This document shows positions 6,935-15,765 of a DNA stretch of 64,000 nucleotides, in pieces; the first letter of the stretch is position 1, and every line of letters starts with the position of its first letter. Source of the DNA: Rhodanobacter glycinis (lineage in GTDB: Bacteria > Pseudomonadota > Gammaproteobacteria > Xanthomonadales > Rhodanobacteraceae); NCBI RefSeq assembly GCF_900114325.1, contig NZ_FOSR01000020.1, forward strand, positions 1-64,000, written 5' to 3'. The notes below the pieces were generated by a model, which made no database searches, had not been told where the DNA came from, and saw nothing but the letters and a program-made list of their open reading frames with translations. Both the position numbers and the translations under genes were made by a program.

Positions 6935-8821
6935 ATGCCTCATCAAACTGCGGGCCCGCGCGCCGGCGGCCATCACGAACCGTCGCCGCCGAAGAGCCTG
7001 CGCGAGCGCTTCGTCGCGTTGCGCAACCTGCCGCCGTTCCTCGCCAGCATCTGGCGCACCAGCCCGTGGCTGTGCGTGTGTACCGTCGTGCTGCGGCTGT
7101 TGCGCGCGTTGCTGCCGGTGTCGACGTTGTATGTCGGCAAGCTGATCATCGATGCAGTGGTGCACCTGCTCGCTGGTGGCAGCGTGAAGGTGGACCCGAC
7201 GGCGTGGCTGGGCAGTCCGGCCTTGCAACATCTGTGGCTGCTGCTGGCGGCGGAGTTTGGGCTGGCGGTGGCGGCGGACCTGCTTGGCCGCATCGTCTCG
7301 ATGATCGATTCGCTGCTGTCCGAGCTGTACGCCAACAGCACCAGCGTGCGCCTGATGGAGCATGCCGCCTCGCTGGACCTGGAGGATTTCGAGGACGCCG
7401 ACCTGCAGGACCGGCTCGACCGTGCGCGCCGCCAGGTGGCCGGGCGCAGCTCGCTGCTGACGCAGTTGCTGGGACAGGCGCAGGACATGGTCACCATCAT
7501 CAGCTTCGCGGTGGGCCTGCTGGTGTATGCGCCGTGGCTGATCGTGCTGTTGCTGGTGGCGCTGGTGCCGGCGTTTCTCGGCGAGTTTCATTTCAATGCG
7601 CAGAGTTACGCGGTAAATCATCAGTGGACGCCGGAGCGACGCGAGCTGGATTACCTGCGCATTCTCGGCGCCAGTGCGCAGACCGCGAAGGAAGTGAAAA
7701 GCTTCGGCCTGAATCGCTTTCTGGTGGATCGCTACCGCGAGCTGTCATGGTCGATCTACTACGCCAACCGGCGCATCGCCTTGCGCCGTGCGGGCTGGGG
7801 CGGGCTGTTCACCACCATCGGCACGATCGGCTATTACGCCGCCTACGTGATCATTGCGTGGCGCACCGTGCACGGCCAGTTCAGCGTGGGCGACCTGACC
7901 TTTCTGTCGGCCTCGTTCCGGCGTCTGCGCACCTTGCTGGAAAGCCTGCTGACGGGCTTCTCGCAAGTGGCCGGGCAGGCCTTGTACCTGGACGACCTGT
8001 TCTCGTTCTTCCAGATTCGCCCGGAGATTCTGTCGCCGGCACAACCGCGACCGTTCCCGCAGCCGATCCGCGCAGGCTTCGTGTTCGAGGACGTCGGCTT
8101 CCGCTATCCGGGCTCCGAACGCTGGGCCGTGCGCCATCTGGATTTCACCCTGCATGCGGGGGAAGTGCTGGCATTGGTGGGCGAGAACGGCGCCGGCAAG
8201 ACCACGCTGGTGAAACTGCTGTCGCGACTGTACGACCCGGACGAGGGCCGCATCCTGCTTGATGGTCATCCACTGGCCGAATACGACCTGGAAGCCTTGC
8301 GCGCGAACGTCGGGGTGATCTTCCAGGATTACGTGCGCTATCACTTCGATGCGGCGGACAACATCGCCGTGGGCCGGATCGAGGCGCGCGCCGATCGTGC
8401 ACGCATCGAGGATGCGGCCCATCGCAGCGTGGCCGACGAAGTGATCGGACGCTTGCCGGGTGGATACGACCAGCGCCTGGGCAAACTGTTCAAGGATGGC
8501 GTGGACCTGTCCGGCGGCGAGTGGCAGAAGATCGCCATCGCCCGCGCCTACATGCGCGACGCGCAGTTGCTGATTCTCGACGAACCCACCGCCGCACTGG
8601 ACGCGCGCGCCGAGTTCGAGGTGTTCCAGCGCTTCAAGGAGCTGTCGCACGAACGCAGCGCGGTGGTGATCTCGCACCGCTTCTCCACCGTGCGCATGGC
8701 CGATCGCATCATCGTGATGGAAGGCGGCCGGATCGAGGCGATCGGCAGCCACGATGAGTTGGTGAGTGCCGGCGGCCGTTACGCGGAATTGTTCGAATTG
8801 CAGGCGGCGGGGTATCGGTGA
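6935..8821 (+). CDS. ABC exporter, fused permease and ATPase
   Basis: 628 residues, starting at MPHQTAGPRAGGHHE, where AGGAA precedes the ATG; an upstream in-frame ATG at 6905 is less well placed. A membrane domain (about residues 35-330) is fused to a nucleotide-binding domain with Walker A GENGAGKTT near 415, signature LSGGEWQK near 526, Walker B LLILDEPTAALD near 545 and an H-loop SHRFST. It is a half-transporter of the exporter type that would act as a dimer in the inner membrane to expel drugs, lipids or metal complexes. The divergent YqjI-like PadR gene and shared operator suggest PadR control; the substrate is unknown. Confidence 0.9.
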   Translation: MPHQTAGPRAGGHHEPSPPKSLRERFVALRNLPPFLASIWRTSPWLCVCTVVLRLLRALLPVSTLYVGKLIIDAVVHLLAGGSVKVDPTAWLGSPALQHLWLLLAAEFGLAVAADLLGRIVSMIDSLLSELYANSTSVRLMEHAASLDLEDFEDADLQDRLDRARRQVAGRSSLLTQLLGQAQDMVTIISFAVGLLVYAPWLIVLLLVALVPAFLGEFHFNAQSYAVNHQWTPERRELDYLRILGASAQTAKEVKSFGLNRFLVDRYRELSWSIYYANRRIALRRAGWGGLFTTIGTIGYYAAYVIIAWRTVHGQFSVGDLTFLSASFRRLRTLLESLLTGFSQVAGQALYLDDLFSFFQIRPEILSPAQPRPFPQPIRAGFVFEDVGFRYPGSERWAVRHLDFTLHAGEVLALVGENGAGKTTLVKLLSRLYDPDEGRILLDGHPLAEYDLEALRANVGVIFQDYVRYHFDAADNIAVGRIEARADRARIEDAAHRSVADEVIGRLPGGYDQRLGKLFKDGVDLSGGEWQKIAIARAYMRDAQLLILDEPTAALDARAEFEVFQRFKELSHERSAVVISHRFSTVRMADRIIVMEGGRIEAIGSHDELVSAGGRYAELFELQAAGYR

Positions 8822-9461
8822 GGCATGTATGTGGCGTCACACGCCATTGCCTGCTCTGCCAACGTTTTTCCTCACCGTCATTCCAGCGAAGGCTGACTGC
8901 TGTCCGAAGTCATTCGGAACATTCGCAATCATGCGCAACGCCCGCCGACACCACGCCCTTGCTCGTCATTCCTGCGAAGGCACACTGCTGTCCGGAATAA
9001 ATTTTGCGAAGGCATGACGGCAGCGGAATCCGTCATTCCAGCGAAAGCTGGAATCCAGTCAGACATGCGTGCGAAGCACACAAAAACAAGAAGTTGAGTG
9101 TGCTTCGCACAGCATCTTAACTGGATCCCAGCTTTCGCTGGGATGACGAGACGGGGCGTGGCCGAAAACTCTGAAATTTGAGCCTCATGCGAACTCTATG
9201 GTTGCAAAGTTGTACGGCTCGGGGCTTTCCACGCATCGCGCACTTTTATTCCGGACAGCAGTGTGCGAAGGCAGGAATCCAGTGACTGTGTTGCCTGAGC
9301 AGGCGTGATCGCTACTGGATCGCGGCCTTTGCCGGGATGACAAGCACGACAGGTCGTCGCTGCCCGATTTTGAGTTGCCGCTTGGCGGCGGCCCGTGCAT
9401 ACGACACCTCTGACGCAGCCATGTCCACTTGCATCACGCGGAGGATTTCAATGCGGCTTCG
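8822..9461. repeat. Field of degenerate palindromic repeats (REP/BIME-like)
   Basis: This 640-bp gap holds no credible gene. The clearest element is 9031-9148: CGTCATTCCAGCGAAAGCTG at the left and the near-complement CAGCTTTCGCTGGGATGACG at the right, with a second hairpin nested inside (GTGCGAAGCACAC 9069-9081 / GTGTGCTTCGCAC 9098-9110). Degenerate copies surround it at about 8878-8920, 8967-9020 and 9246-9345, several containing TCCGGA(C/A)AGCAGTG-type arms. Related copies lie at 48955-49045 and 62263-62344. Confidence 0.75.
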
Positions 9462-10043
9462 TTACGGACTTTCGCGGCGGGTCACGCGGTAGACGGAGGC
9501 GGGCGGCAGGTTGAACAGGGTGCTGCCCACCCGTTGCGCTTTCAGGCCTAGGCGCTCCAGCAAGCTGTGCGGCAGCGGACAGCGAGGGCCGTAGGTGAAC
9601 TGATAGAACACGCCATCAGCGCGCAACTGGCGTTCGAACGCACCTTGCACGATGGCCGAGACGTGAAGTGCCGGCATCGACAACAAGGGCAGGCCGCTGA
9701 CGATGGCACCGGCGCGCCTGTCGCCGAACAGCGGCTGGATGTGGCCCAACCTTGTCGCATCCATGCTCAATACATGTGACTGCGGGTGGCGATGTGTCAG
9801 CGAACGGGCAAAATGAGGGTTGGTTTCGATCAGAGCCAATTGCTCGGGGCGTACGCCGCGCGCCAGCAGCGCGCGGGTGAATACGCCGGTGCCCGGACCG
9901 AGTTCGATCACCGGACCCACCGCCTCGCTGATGCCGGCGGTGATCAGGCGCGCCAGCGCAGGGCCGGAGGGCATCACGGCGCCCACACGCCGTGGCGTGC
10001 GAAACCATGCTTGAAGGAAAACCAGATTGTCGGTCAACGGCAT
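9462..10043 (-). CDS. SAM-dependent methyltransferase, phospholipid N-methyltransferase (PmtA)-like
   Basis: 193 residues from the ATG at 10041-10043 (MPLTDNLVFLQAWFRTPRRV). The motifs are those of the small PmtA-like class I methyltransferases: GAVMPSGPALARLI, then the SAM-binding VIELGPGTGVFTRALLARGV, then LALIETNPHFA. Such proteins methylate phosphatidylethanolamine or are of unknown substrate; the assignment to phospholipid is by family resemblance only. The frame continues upstream of this start but without family similarity and through a repeat, so the shorter start is preferred. Confidence 0.8.
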   Translation of the reverse strand: MPLTDNLVFLQAWFRTPRRVGAVMPSGPALARLITAGISEAVGPVIELGPGTGVFTRALLARGVRPEQLALIETNPHFARSLTHRHPQSHVLSMDATRLGHIQPLFGDRRAGAIVSGLPLLSMPALHVSAIVQGAFERQLRADGVFYQFTYGPRCPLPHSLLERLGLKAQRVGSTLFNLPPASVYRVTRRESP

Positions 10044-10189
10044 AGGGCAGGTTCTGCTGAATTGGCCAAGCCGACACGTTTGCCGGACCTTCCCCCACCA
10101 TAAGGATTCCGGCTGAATGAGATGTTGCCCTGCGCTGGCGTATTTGCCGGTTTCGGCCTGTGGACAATGCTGGCAAGGTGTGTGTGTTT

Positions 10190-10295
10190 GCTCCTCCCCC
10201 TGCATGCAGGGAAGGCTGGGAGGGGGTAGGCGGGCCTGCCACGAGATGGGGTGACCCCACCTCAACCCTCCCCTGCTTGCAGGGGAGGGAGCAAA
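10190..10295. repeat. CTCCCCTGC/GCAGGGGAG dispersed repeat
   Basis: Two short hairpins (CTCCCCCTGCATGCAGGGAA and CCCTCCCCTGCTTGCAGGGG) face each other across a GGGGTGACCCC centre. The same element class occurs at 15603-15685, twice in 24104-24399, and in related forms at 26803-26838, 30675-30849 and 60298-60508. Confidence 0.7.
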
Positions 10296-10298
10296 GCG

Positions 10299-11237
10299 CT
10301 ATGGCGAAACGGGCTTCCCATCCACCCGCACCGGCGCATGGATATCGCAAATGCCCAGTTTGCCCACCGGCGTCGGATAGAACGCGTTATGGCCGTGGCG
10401 GGCGGCGTCGATCATTGCGGTGAAGGTGGGGCTGGTGGTGCGCAGGACCTGGATCTTCTCGCGCTGGGCCGGCGGCAACTCGCTGGCCAGTTTCACCGAG
10501 ATAATCGGTGTGCGCTCCGAGGCCTTGGCGTAGAAGCCCATCGGACCGGTGCCGCGCGGCAGCGCGGACAGGTATTGCATGCCTTGCAGCACGCGGCCGG
10601 CCACGGCCAGGTTGTGGTCGAGTCGACGCGGCGCCTGACCGATGATGGCGTACAGCGCGCTGCCGTTGCCGCTGTTCGGTGGCACGTCGCGGCCCACGCC
10701 AACCATGCCGTAGCACTGCACCAGCCACTCCTCGCCGTTGGCCGGATCGCGCGCTACCGGGAAGCCACCGGAGAAACCGACTTGCGGCGCGTAGACGTCG
10801 CCATCGGGTAGCGGGGTCCACGGCTGCTTCGGATCGATCGAGCGGGTGAATTCCGGCAGCAAGGTGGCCTTGGCCTTGCCCAGTGGATGCATCTTCGCCT
10901 TGTCGCCGCCGTCGTCGCCGTTCGGGTCGTCCCACTGGGTGACGAAGTTGTCCTGCACCCGCACGATGGCCAGGCCGTCGAAATAATGCTGGCGCACCAG
11001 GGTGCGGATGTTGGCTGCATGCAAAGGAGTGAACGCCGGTGCCAATTCGATCACCACGCGACCCTGCGGCAACTGCATGTAGAGCAGGTTATCCGGCGCA
11101 GGCGTGCGCCATTCGGCGGGTTTCGCGGCGGCCAGTAGCTGCTTGGTGGTCGGGGTGGGCTTGTCTTGCGCAGCGATGGCCTGGGTTGCGACGAGGCCGA
11201 GCGCTATCGCAACGGCGGTGACAAGATGGCGGCGCAT
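10299..11237 (-). CDS. Exported peptidyl-prolyl cis-trans isomerase, cyclophilin type
   Basis: 312 residues from MRRHLVTAVAIALGLVATQA, an evident signal peptide ending near AIAAQ. The mature part carries cyclophilin features: VVIELAPAFTPLHAANIRTL, then YFDGLAIVRVQDNFVTQWDD, and later LYAIIGQAPRRLDHNLAVAG followed by GRVLQGMQYLSALP. It is longer than the 165-residue core cyclophilins because of an insertion near the middle and a C-terminal extension. It probably assists folding in the periplasm. The frame extends 43 codons upstream, but the signal peptide sets the start at 11237. Confidence 0.85.
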   Translation of the reverse strand: MRRHLVTAVAIALGLVATQAIAAQDKPTPTTKQLLAAAKPAEWRTPAPDNLLYMQLPQGRVVIELAPAFTPLHAANIRTLVRQHYFDGLAIVRVQDNFVTQWDDPNGDDGGDKAKMHPLGKAKATLLPEFTRSIDPKQPWTPLPDGDVYAPQVGFSGGFPVARDPANGEEWLVQCYGMVGVGRDVPPNSGNGSALYAIIGQAPRRLDHNLAVAGRVLQGMQYLSALPRGTGPMGFYAKASERTPIISVKLASELPPAQREKIQVLRTTSPTFTAMIDAARHGHNAFYPTPVGKLGICDIHAPVRVDGKPVSP

Positions 11238-11301
11238 GGTGGTCTCCCCGGAGCGTTGGCGTCGCGGCACGTTAGCAGGAACAGACAGTCTGCGCCCGGC
11301 G

Positions 11302-12228
11302 TTATTTCCGGAAGCGCACGAAGGCGCGCTTGGCCAGGTACAGCAAATGCCCGGTAAGGCCGGCATCCTGGGCTTGGCGCAGCGCAGTGTTCTCGGCGTA
11401 GAGCATGTGGATGTGTCCGTCGCGTTGTTCGATCAATTGCTTGATCTCGGCCACGTCGCTGCGTGTCAGCGTGTGGCCTTCGTCCAGATGCATCGGCAAC
11501 TGCCGGTTCACGTAATAGGTCGTGTGACGTGGTGCCGTCTCCGCGGCCGGGCGTTCCTTGGTGTAGAAGTAAAGTGCGACGGAACGGCGCGTGAGGTTGG
11601 CATGTTCGGGCGGCAGCTCGATGCGACTGAAGGCGTGCCAGGAGCGCTCCGAGGTCTCGAAGATTACGCAACGATTGAACGCAGGCGCCACCGAGCGCGC
11701 AGGTCGCGCGTCGGCATGCGGATCGCGGAACAGCTCCAGGCAACCGCCCCACTGCGCATCCCATTCCGGATTGAGGTAGACGATGAGGTTGAGCCGTCGA
11801 TGCCAGCGTTCGCTGGGGTGGTAGTTGAAATCGACATGCGGATCCAGGCTCATGCCGTTGCGATTCTCGTGGGTACCGCCGCCGAGATACCACGGATCGT
11901 AGATCAGGTCGTCGATGCCGGTGAGCTTGCTGATGGCTTCCAGGAACTCGGGGCTCTGGATCGCGTTGTCGAGCTGCTGCCAAGCCGGTCCAAGCTGGCG
12001 GATCTTCGCCAGCGTGGACTTGCCACCGGGTTTGCCGTCGTCGCCCACCGAGTTGCCACGCTCGAAGGCGGGGAAATTTTCCAGCAACGCTGCGGCGAAA
12101 TCCGGTGCAAGGAAGTCGTCGATCACCACGTGCGGGAACGGTGCCGCCGAAACGAACTCGGCTTGGCAGGCCTCCGCGGATTCCCGCACGCGCGGATGAA
12201 TGATCGAAACGCCCGACGAACTGCGCAT
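11302..12228 (-). CDS. 2-oxoglutarate/Fe(II)-dependent oxygenase (prolyl hydroxylase-like)
   Basis: 308 residues starting MRSSSGVSIIHPRVRESAEA. PFPHVVIDDFLAPDFAAAL is the usual entry of this family. The iron site is visible as DPHVDFNYHP (H-x-D) and a later SWHAFSRIELP His, and the 2-oxoglutarate-binding Arg is probably in RRSVALYFYT. The domain covers roughly residues 30-235; the C-terminal 70 residues are helical and unknown. Homologues hydroxylate proteins or small molecules; the target here is unknown. The same frame continues upstream into the antisense of the permease gene, which is not coding. Confidence 0.83.
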   Translation of the reverse strand: MRSSSGVSIIHPRVRESAEACQAEFVSAAPFPHVVIDDFLAPDFAAALLENFPAFERGNSVGDDGKPGGKSTLAKIRQLGPAWQQLDNAIQSPEFLEAISKLTGIDDLIYDPWYLGGGTHENRNGMSLDPHVDFNYHPSERWHRRLNLIVYLNPEWDAQWGGCLELFRDPHADARPARSVAPAFNRCVIFETSERSWHAFSRIELPPEHANLTRRSVALYFYTKERPAAETAPRHTTYYVNRQLPMHLDEGHTLTRSDVAEIKQLIEQRDGHIHMLYAENTALRQAQDAGLTGHLLYLAKRAFVRFRK

Positions 12229-12287
12229 GGGTCTTCCCTGAGGCGAATGGCGCGCCATTTTACGTTGCTTCGGCGTGGGGTGTGAGC

Positions 12288-13679
12288 TTATCTGCCAATG
12301 GCGGATTTGCCACCGTGCCGGCCCTTCCAGAAGTAACCGATGCCCAGCAGCACGAACCACACCGGGCTGGCCAGCAGCGCCTTGAGGGTGTCCGGCTGCA
12401 AGGTCAGCAGCACGATGACGAAGGCGAAGAAAATCAGGCAGACCACACACATCGCCACGCCGCCGGGCATCTTGTAGTTCGATGCGGCATGCAGCTGCGG
12501 CCGCTTGCGGCGGTAGGCGATGTAGGCGCACAGGATCAGCGACCACACGAACATGAACAGCACCGCGGCCAGCGTGGTGACCAGGGTGAAGGCGGTGACC
12601 AGGTTCGGAATCACGTACACCATGGTGGCGCCGACCAGCAGGCAGCCGCAGGAGAACAGCAGGCCGCGCGAAGGCACTGCCGCGCGCGAAAGACGGCTGA
12701 AACCGCTGGGTGCATGGCCTTCCTGCGCCAGGCCGTAAAGCATGCGGCTGGTGGAGAAAATGCCGCTGTTGGACGAGGACATTGCCGAGGTCAGCACCAC
12801 GAAGTTGATCAGGCTGGCCGCGGCCGGGATGCCGGCCAGCACGAACAGTTCCACGAACGGGCTCTTGTCCGCCTCCACCAGCCGCCATGGCGTCACCGTC
12901 ATGATCACCACCAGCGCCAGCACGTAGAACAGGATGATGCGCGCGGGGATCGAGTTGATCGCCTTGGGCAGGTTGCGCTCCGGATCGGCGGTCTCGGCGG
13001 CCGTGGTGCCCACCAGCTCGATGCCGACGAAGGCGAACACCGCGATCTGGAAGCCGGCGAAGAAGCCACCCAGGCCCTTCGGGAAGAAGCCGCCGTCGTT
13101 CCACAGGTTGGCCAGCGAGGCCTTGTGGCCGCTGGGCGAATGGAAGCCCCAGGCGATCATGCCGAAGCCGACCACGATCAGCGCCACGATCGCCACGATC
13201 TTGATCAGCGCGAACCAGAATTCCATTTCGCCGAACAGCTTCACCGCGGTGAGGTTCAGCGTCAGCAGGATCAGCACGCAGAACAGCGCCGGTATCCATG
13301 GCGCCAGCCCGGGAAACCAGAACTGTGCGTAGGAGGCGATCGCGATGACGTCGGCGATGGCGGTGACGATCCAGCAGAACCAGTACGTCCAGCCGCAGAA
13401 GAAGCCGGCCCATGGGCCGAGCAGGTCGGTGGAGAAGTCGATGAACGACTTGTATTCCAGGTTCGACAGCAGCAGCTCGCCCATCGCGCGCATCACGAAG
13501 AACAGCATGATGCCGATGATCAGGTAGACCAGCAGGATCGAGGGTCCGGCCAGGCTGATGGTCTTGCCCGAACCCATGAACAGGCCTGTGCCGATGGCGC
13601 CACCGATGGCGATCAACTGCAGATGGCGGTTGGAAAGGCTGCGCTGGAGATGATCCGGTTGCTGCGGGAGTGCGGTCAT
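12288..13679 (-). CDS. cycA: D-serine/D-alanine/glycine:proton symporter CycA
   Basis: 463 residues from MTALPQQPDHLQRSLSNRHL, with twelve predicted membrane helices of the APC amino-acid permease family. The N-terminal LIAIGGAIGTGLFMGSGK and the stretches GPWAGFFCGWTYWFCW and FVGIELVGTTAAE are nearly those of E. coli CycA. It takes up glycine, D-alanine and D-serine (and D-cycloserine) across the inner membrane. An upstream in-frame ATG at 13715 adds 12 residues without similarity. It diverges from a PadR operon starting at 13819. Confidence 0.9.
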   Translation of the reverse strand: MTALPQQPDHLQRSLSNRHLQLIAIGGAIGTGLFMGSGKTISLAGPSILLVYLIIGIMLFFVMRAMGELLLSNLEYKSFIDFSTDLLGPWAGFFCGWTYWFCWIVTAIADVIAIASYAQFWFPGLAPWIPALFCVLILLTLNLTAVKLFGEMEFWFALIKIVAIVALIVVGFGMIAWGFHSPSGHKASLANLWNDGGFFPKGLGGFFAGFQIAVFAFVGIELVGTTAAETADPERNLPKAINSIPARIILFYVLALVVIMTVTPWRLVEADKSPFVELFVLAGIPAAASLINFVVLTSAMSSSNSGIFSTSRMLYGLAQEGHAPSGFSRLSRAAVPSRGLLFSCGCLLVGATMVYVIPNLVTAFTLVTTLAAVLFMFVWSLILCAYIAYRRKRPQLHAASNYKMPGGVAMCVVCLIFFAFVIVLLTLQPDTLKALLASPVWFVLLGIGYFWKGRHGGKSAIGR

Positions 13680-13741
13680 GCAGGTGCCAGGGTCGATGGG
13701 AAGAGCCGACAACATAGAAGAAACCGGCGGGTACCGCCATG

Positions 13742-13762
13742 CATGACTTCATACCCATGACT
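13742..13762. promoter_or_regulatory. CATGACT direct repeats in the cycA/padR divergent spacer
   Basis: CATGACT occurs at 13742-13748 and 13756-13762, 14 bp apart, in the A+T-richer spacer between cycA and the PadR gene. ACTTCA also repeats nearby (13746 and 13770). This is a plausible operator for the adjacent PadR protein or part of a promoter; unproved. Confidence 0.3.
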
Positions 13763-13818
13763 ATTCATAACTTCACACTATGATTCACTCAACGACATAA
13801 GTCAGTGCGGGTGAGCTG

Positions 13819-14181
13819 ATGGACGACAACGCAGGCCAGTTGAAGAAGTTCCAGAAGGAGCTGTCCTCCGGCACCGTGTCGCTGGTGTTGCTGGCGGTAC
13901 TGGGGCAGTCGCGCCAGCCGCTCTACGGCTACCAGATCGCCAAGCGGCTGGAAGAAGTGGCCGAAGGCGTGCTGGCCGGCAAGCAGAGCGCGCTGTATCC
14001 GGTGCTGCGCAACCTGGAAGCCTCCGGTTTGCTGGCCAGCGAGGTGGAGCCCTCGGTGAGCGGGCCGCCGCGACGCTATTACCGCATTACGAAGTTTGGG
14101 CGCGAGATGTTGCGCGAATGGGTGGCCGCGTGGAATGCCACCCGCGATTCCGTCGACAAGGTTCTGCAGGGAGAGATGTGA
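13819..14181 (+). CDS. PadR-family transcriptional regulator (short form)
   Basis: 120 residues, essentially one PadR winged-helix domain: SLVLLAVLGQSRQPLYGYQI, then LYPVLRNLEASGLLASEVEP and RRYYRITKFGREML. It lacks the long C-terminal helices of larger PadR proteins. Its stop (TGA 14179-14181) overlaps the ATG of the next gene by one base, so translation is coupled. PadR plus a HAAS/sensor membrane protein is a recurrent pairing in which the membrane protein is thought to feed a signal to the regulator. It probably regulates its own operon. Confidence 0.9.
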   Translation: MDDNAGQLKKFQKELSSGTVSLVLLAVLGQSRQPLYGYQIAKRLEEVAEGVLAGKQSALYPVLRNLEASGLLASEVEPSVSGPPRRYYRITKFGREMLREWVAAWNATRDSVDKVLQGEM

Positions 14182-15128
14182 TGGGCATATCGTCATCAGG
14201 CATGCCGCGGACGATCGCGGACTACCTCAAGCAATTGCGCGCGGCCCTGCGTGGCGCGGACCCCGCGCTGATCCAGGACGCGCTGTACGACGCCGAAGAA
14301 CACCTGCGCGCCGAACTGGCCGAGCAACCAAGCCGCAGCGAAGCGGAGATGCTCGAACACGTCGTCGGCAGCTACGGCGCGCCGGAAGAAGTAGCCGAGA
14401 TCTACCGCGACCAGGAGATCAAGATCCAGCGCGCGTTGCGGCCGCCGCCGTTGCCGAAGCGGCGCTCGTGGGTGGGGCGATTCTTCGGTGTGGCTGTCGA
14501 TCCGCGCACCTGGGGCTCGTTGTTCTACCTGCTGCTCTCGCTGGCCACCGGCATCTTCTATTTCACCTGGGTGACCGTGGGGTTGTCGCTGTCGGCCGGC
14601 TTGTCGGTGTTGATCATCGGGCTGCTCGTGGTGGTGCTGTTCTTCGCCACCGTGCGTGGGCTTTCGCTGATGGAAGGCCGCATCGTGGAAGCCATGCTCG
14701 GCGTGCGCATGCCGCGTCGGCCGGTGTATGCCCAACCCGGTCGCGGCCTGCTGCAACGCATCGGCGCCATGTTCGCCGACGTGCATATCTGGACCACGCT
14801 TTGCTACATGTGGTTGATGCTGCCGCTGGGCATCTTCTATTTCACGACGATGGTGACCCTGCTCGGCCTCACCGTGGGCTTCCTCGGCCTGCCATTGACG
14901 ATGCTGTTTGGCCGTGACTGGTTGCAGGGGCTGTATGTAGATCATCAGATCACGGTGGACTGGGGCTTCGGCCAGCACATTCCGGGCTGGGGCGATGCGA
15001 TCGCGATGTGCGTGCTCGGCATCGTGCTGCTGTTCGCTACCTTGCACCTGGCGCGCGCATTGGGCCGCATGCACGGCTACATCGCCAAGCACATGCTGGT
15101 ACCGCGGCAGATGCGCGGGGAGGGTTGA
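14181..15128 (+). CDS. HAAS-type N-domain with membrane sensor domain
   Basis: 315 residues from MGISSSGMPRTIADYLKQLR. Residues 8-85 form a helical, charged cytoplasmic part like the HAAS/DUF1700 domain (ALIQDALYDAEEHLRAELAE, then VVGSYGAPEEVAEIYRDQE). The rest contains about five or six membrane helices in two similar halves, each with a GIFYFTxxVT motif (GIFYFTWVTVGLS and GIFYFTTMVTLLG), resembling the sensor domain PF13796. It probably senses a membrane or ligand signal and acts on the PadR protein encoded just upstream. One-base overlap upstream, 3 bp to the next gene. Confidence 0.8.
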   Translation: MGISSSGMPRTIADYLKQLRAALRGADPALIQDALYDAEEHLRAELAEQPSRSEAEMLEHVVGSYGAPEEVAEIYRDQEIKIQRALRPPPLPKRRSWVGRFFGVAVDPRTWGSLFYLLLSLATGIFYFTWVTVGLSLSAGLSVLIIGLLVVVLFFATVRGLSLMEGRIVEAMLGVRMPRRPVYAQPGRGLLQRIGAMFADVHIWTTLCYMWLMLPLGIFYFTTMVTLLGLTVGFLGLPLTMLFGRDWLQGLYVDHQITVDWGFGQHIPGWGDAIAMCVLGIVLLFATLHLARALGRMHGYIAKHMLVPRQMRGEG

Positions 15129-15131
15129 GCC

Positions 15132-15590
15132 ATGTCGACGACGATGACGGACAACGCGCTCGCCCTGCTTGCCGGCGAATGGCTCGGCGAGGAAACCATT
15201 GCCACCACGCGCTGGGGGCAGGGCGGCCCGGCAAGTGCGCGCGTGTCGGCACGGTTCGACCTGGGTCACCGGGTGCTGCTGCAGGATTACCGCGAGGAAC
15301 GCGGCGGTCAGCCAGCGCTGCAGGTCCATGCAGTGTTCGCGGCTGGCCCCGAACACGACCAATACGGGCTGTACTGGTTCGACAGCTACGGCTTCACGCC
15401 CACGCAGCCTGCACTCGGTCACTGGGATGGTCGGCGGCTGGTATTCCTGCGCAGTTCGTCGCGCGGGCAAACGAGGCATATCTACGAGTCGCTGGATGAA
15501 GACAGCTACCGGCTGACGCTGGAAAGCTCCTTCGATGGCGGCATCCATTGGGAGCCGGTGATGCAAGGCACCTACCGGCGCATCGCGTAA
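15132..15590 (+). CDS. DUF1579-like protein
   Basis: 152 residues, no signal peptide. It begins with ALLAGEWLGEETIATTRWG and has VLLQDYREERGG and a closing SFDGGIHWEPVMQGTYRRI, the outline of the DUF1579 beta-barrel family (lipocalin-like fold, function unknown). It is the last gene of the PadR-sensor operon, 3 bp after the preceding stop, so it may bind a small ligand or be the output of that module. No catalytic residues can be named. Confidence 0.75.
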   Translation: MSTTMTDNALALLAGEWLGEETIATTRWGQGGPASARVSARFDLGHRVLLQDYREERGGQPALQVHAVFAAGPEHDQYGLYWFDSYGFTPTQPALGHWDGRRLVFLRSSSRGQTRHIYESLDEDSYRLTLESSFDGGIHWEPVMQGTYRRIA

Positions 15591-15602
15591 CCGCCGTCTT
15601 GT

Positions 15603-15685
15603 TCCCCCACACGCAGGGGAAGATTTGGATGGTCCGTAGGCACCCGACTCCCTCCCCTGTGCGCAGGGGAGGGCTGGGGTGGGGT
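15603..15685. repeat. CTCCCCTGC/GCAGGGGAG dispersed repeat
   Basis: A degenerate left hairpin (CCCCCACACGCAGGGG) and a clear right one (CTCCCCTGTGCGCAGGGGAG, followed by GGCTGGGGTGGGGT) lie after the DUF1579 gene. Same class as 10190-10295. Confidence 0.65.
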
Positions 15686-15765
15686 GCCTTTTGCCAGGTT
15701 GACCCCATGCAAGTGCCTGCTTACGCTGCCCCGATCGCCTTCACGCGATCCAATTGGGGAAAACC

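Noticed and set aside
8818-9017. Short plus-strand frames in the repeat field after the ABC exporter
   Set aside because: They translate palindromic repeat arms and have no independent support.
8822-9461. Possible CRISPR array because of repeated short motifs
   Set aside because: The repeats are inverted, irregularly spaced and diverged; there is no constant direct repeat with unique spacers, and no cas gene is in the window.
11302-13758. A single 818-codon frame joining the 2OG oxygenase to upstream sequence
   Set aside because: The upstream part lies within the cycA gene in another frame; the oxygenase domain starts at 12228 with its own Met.
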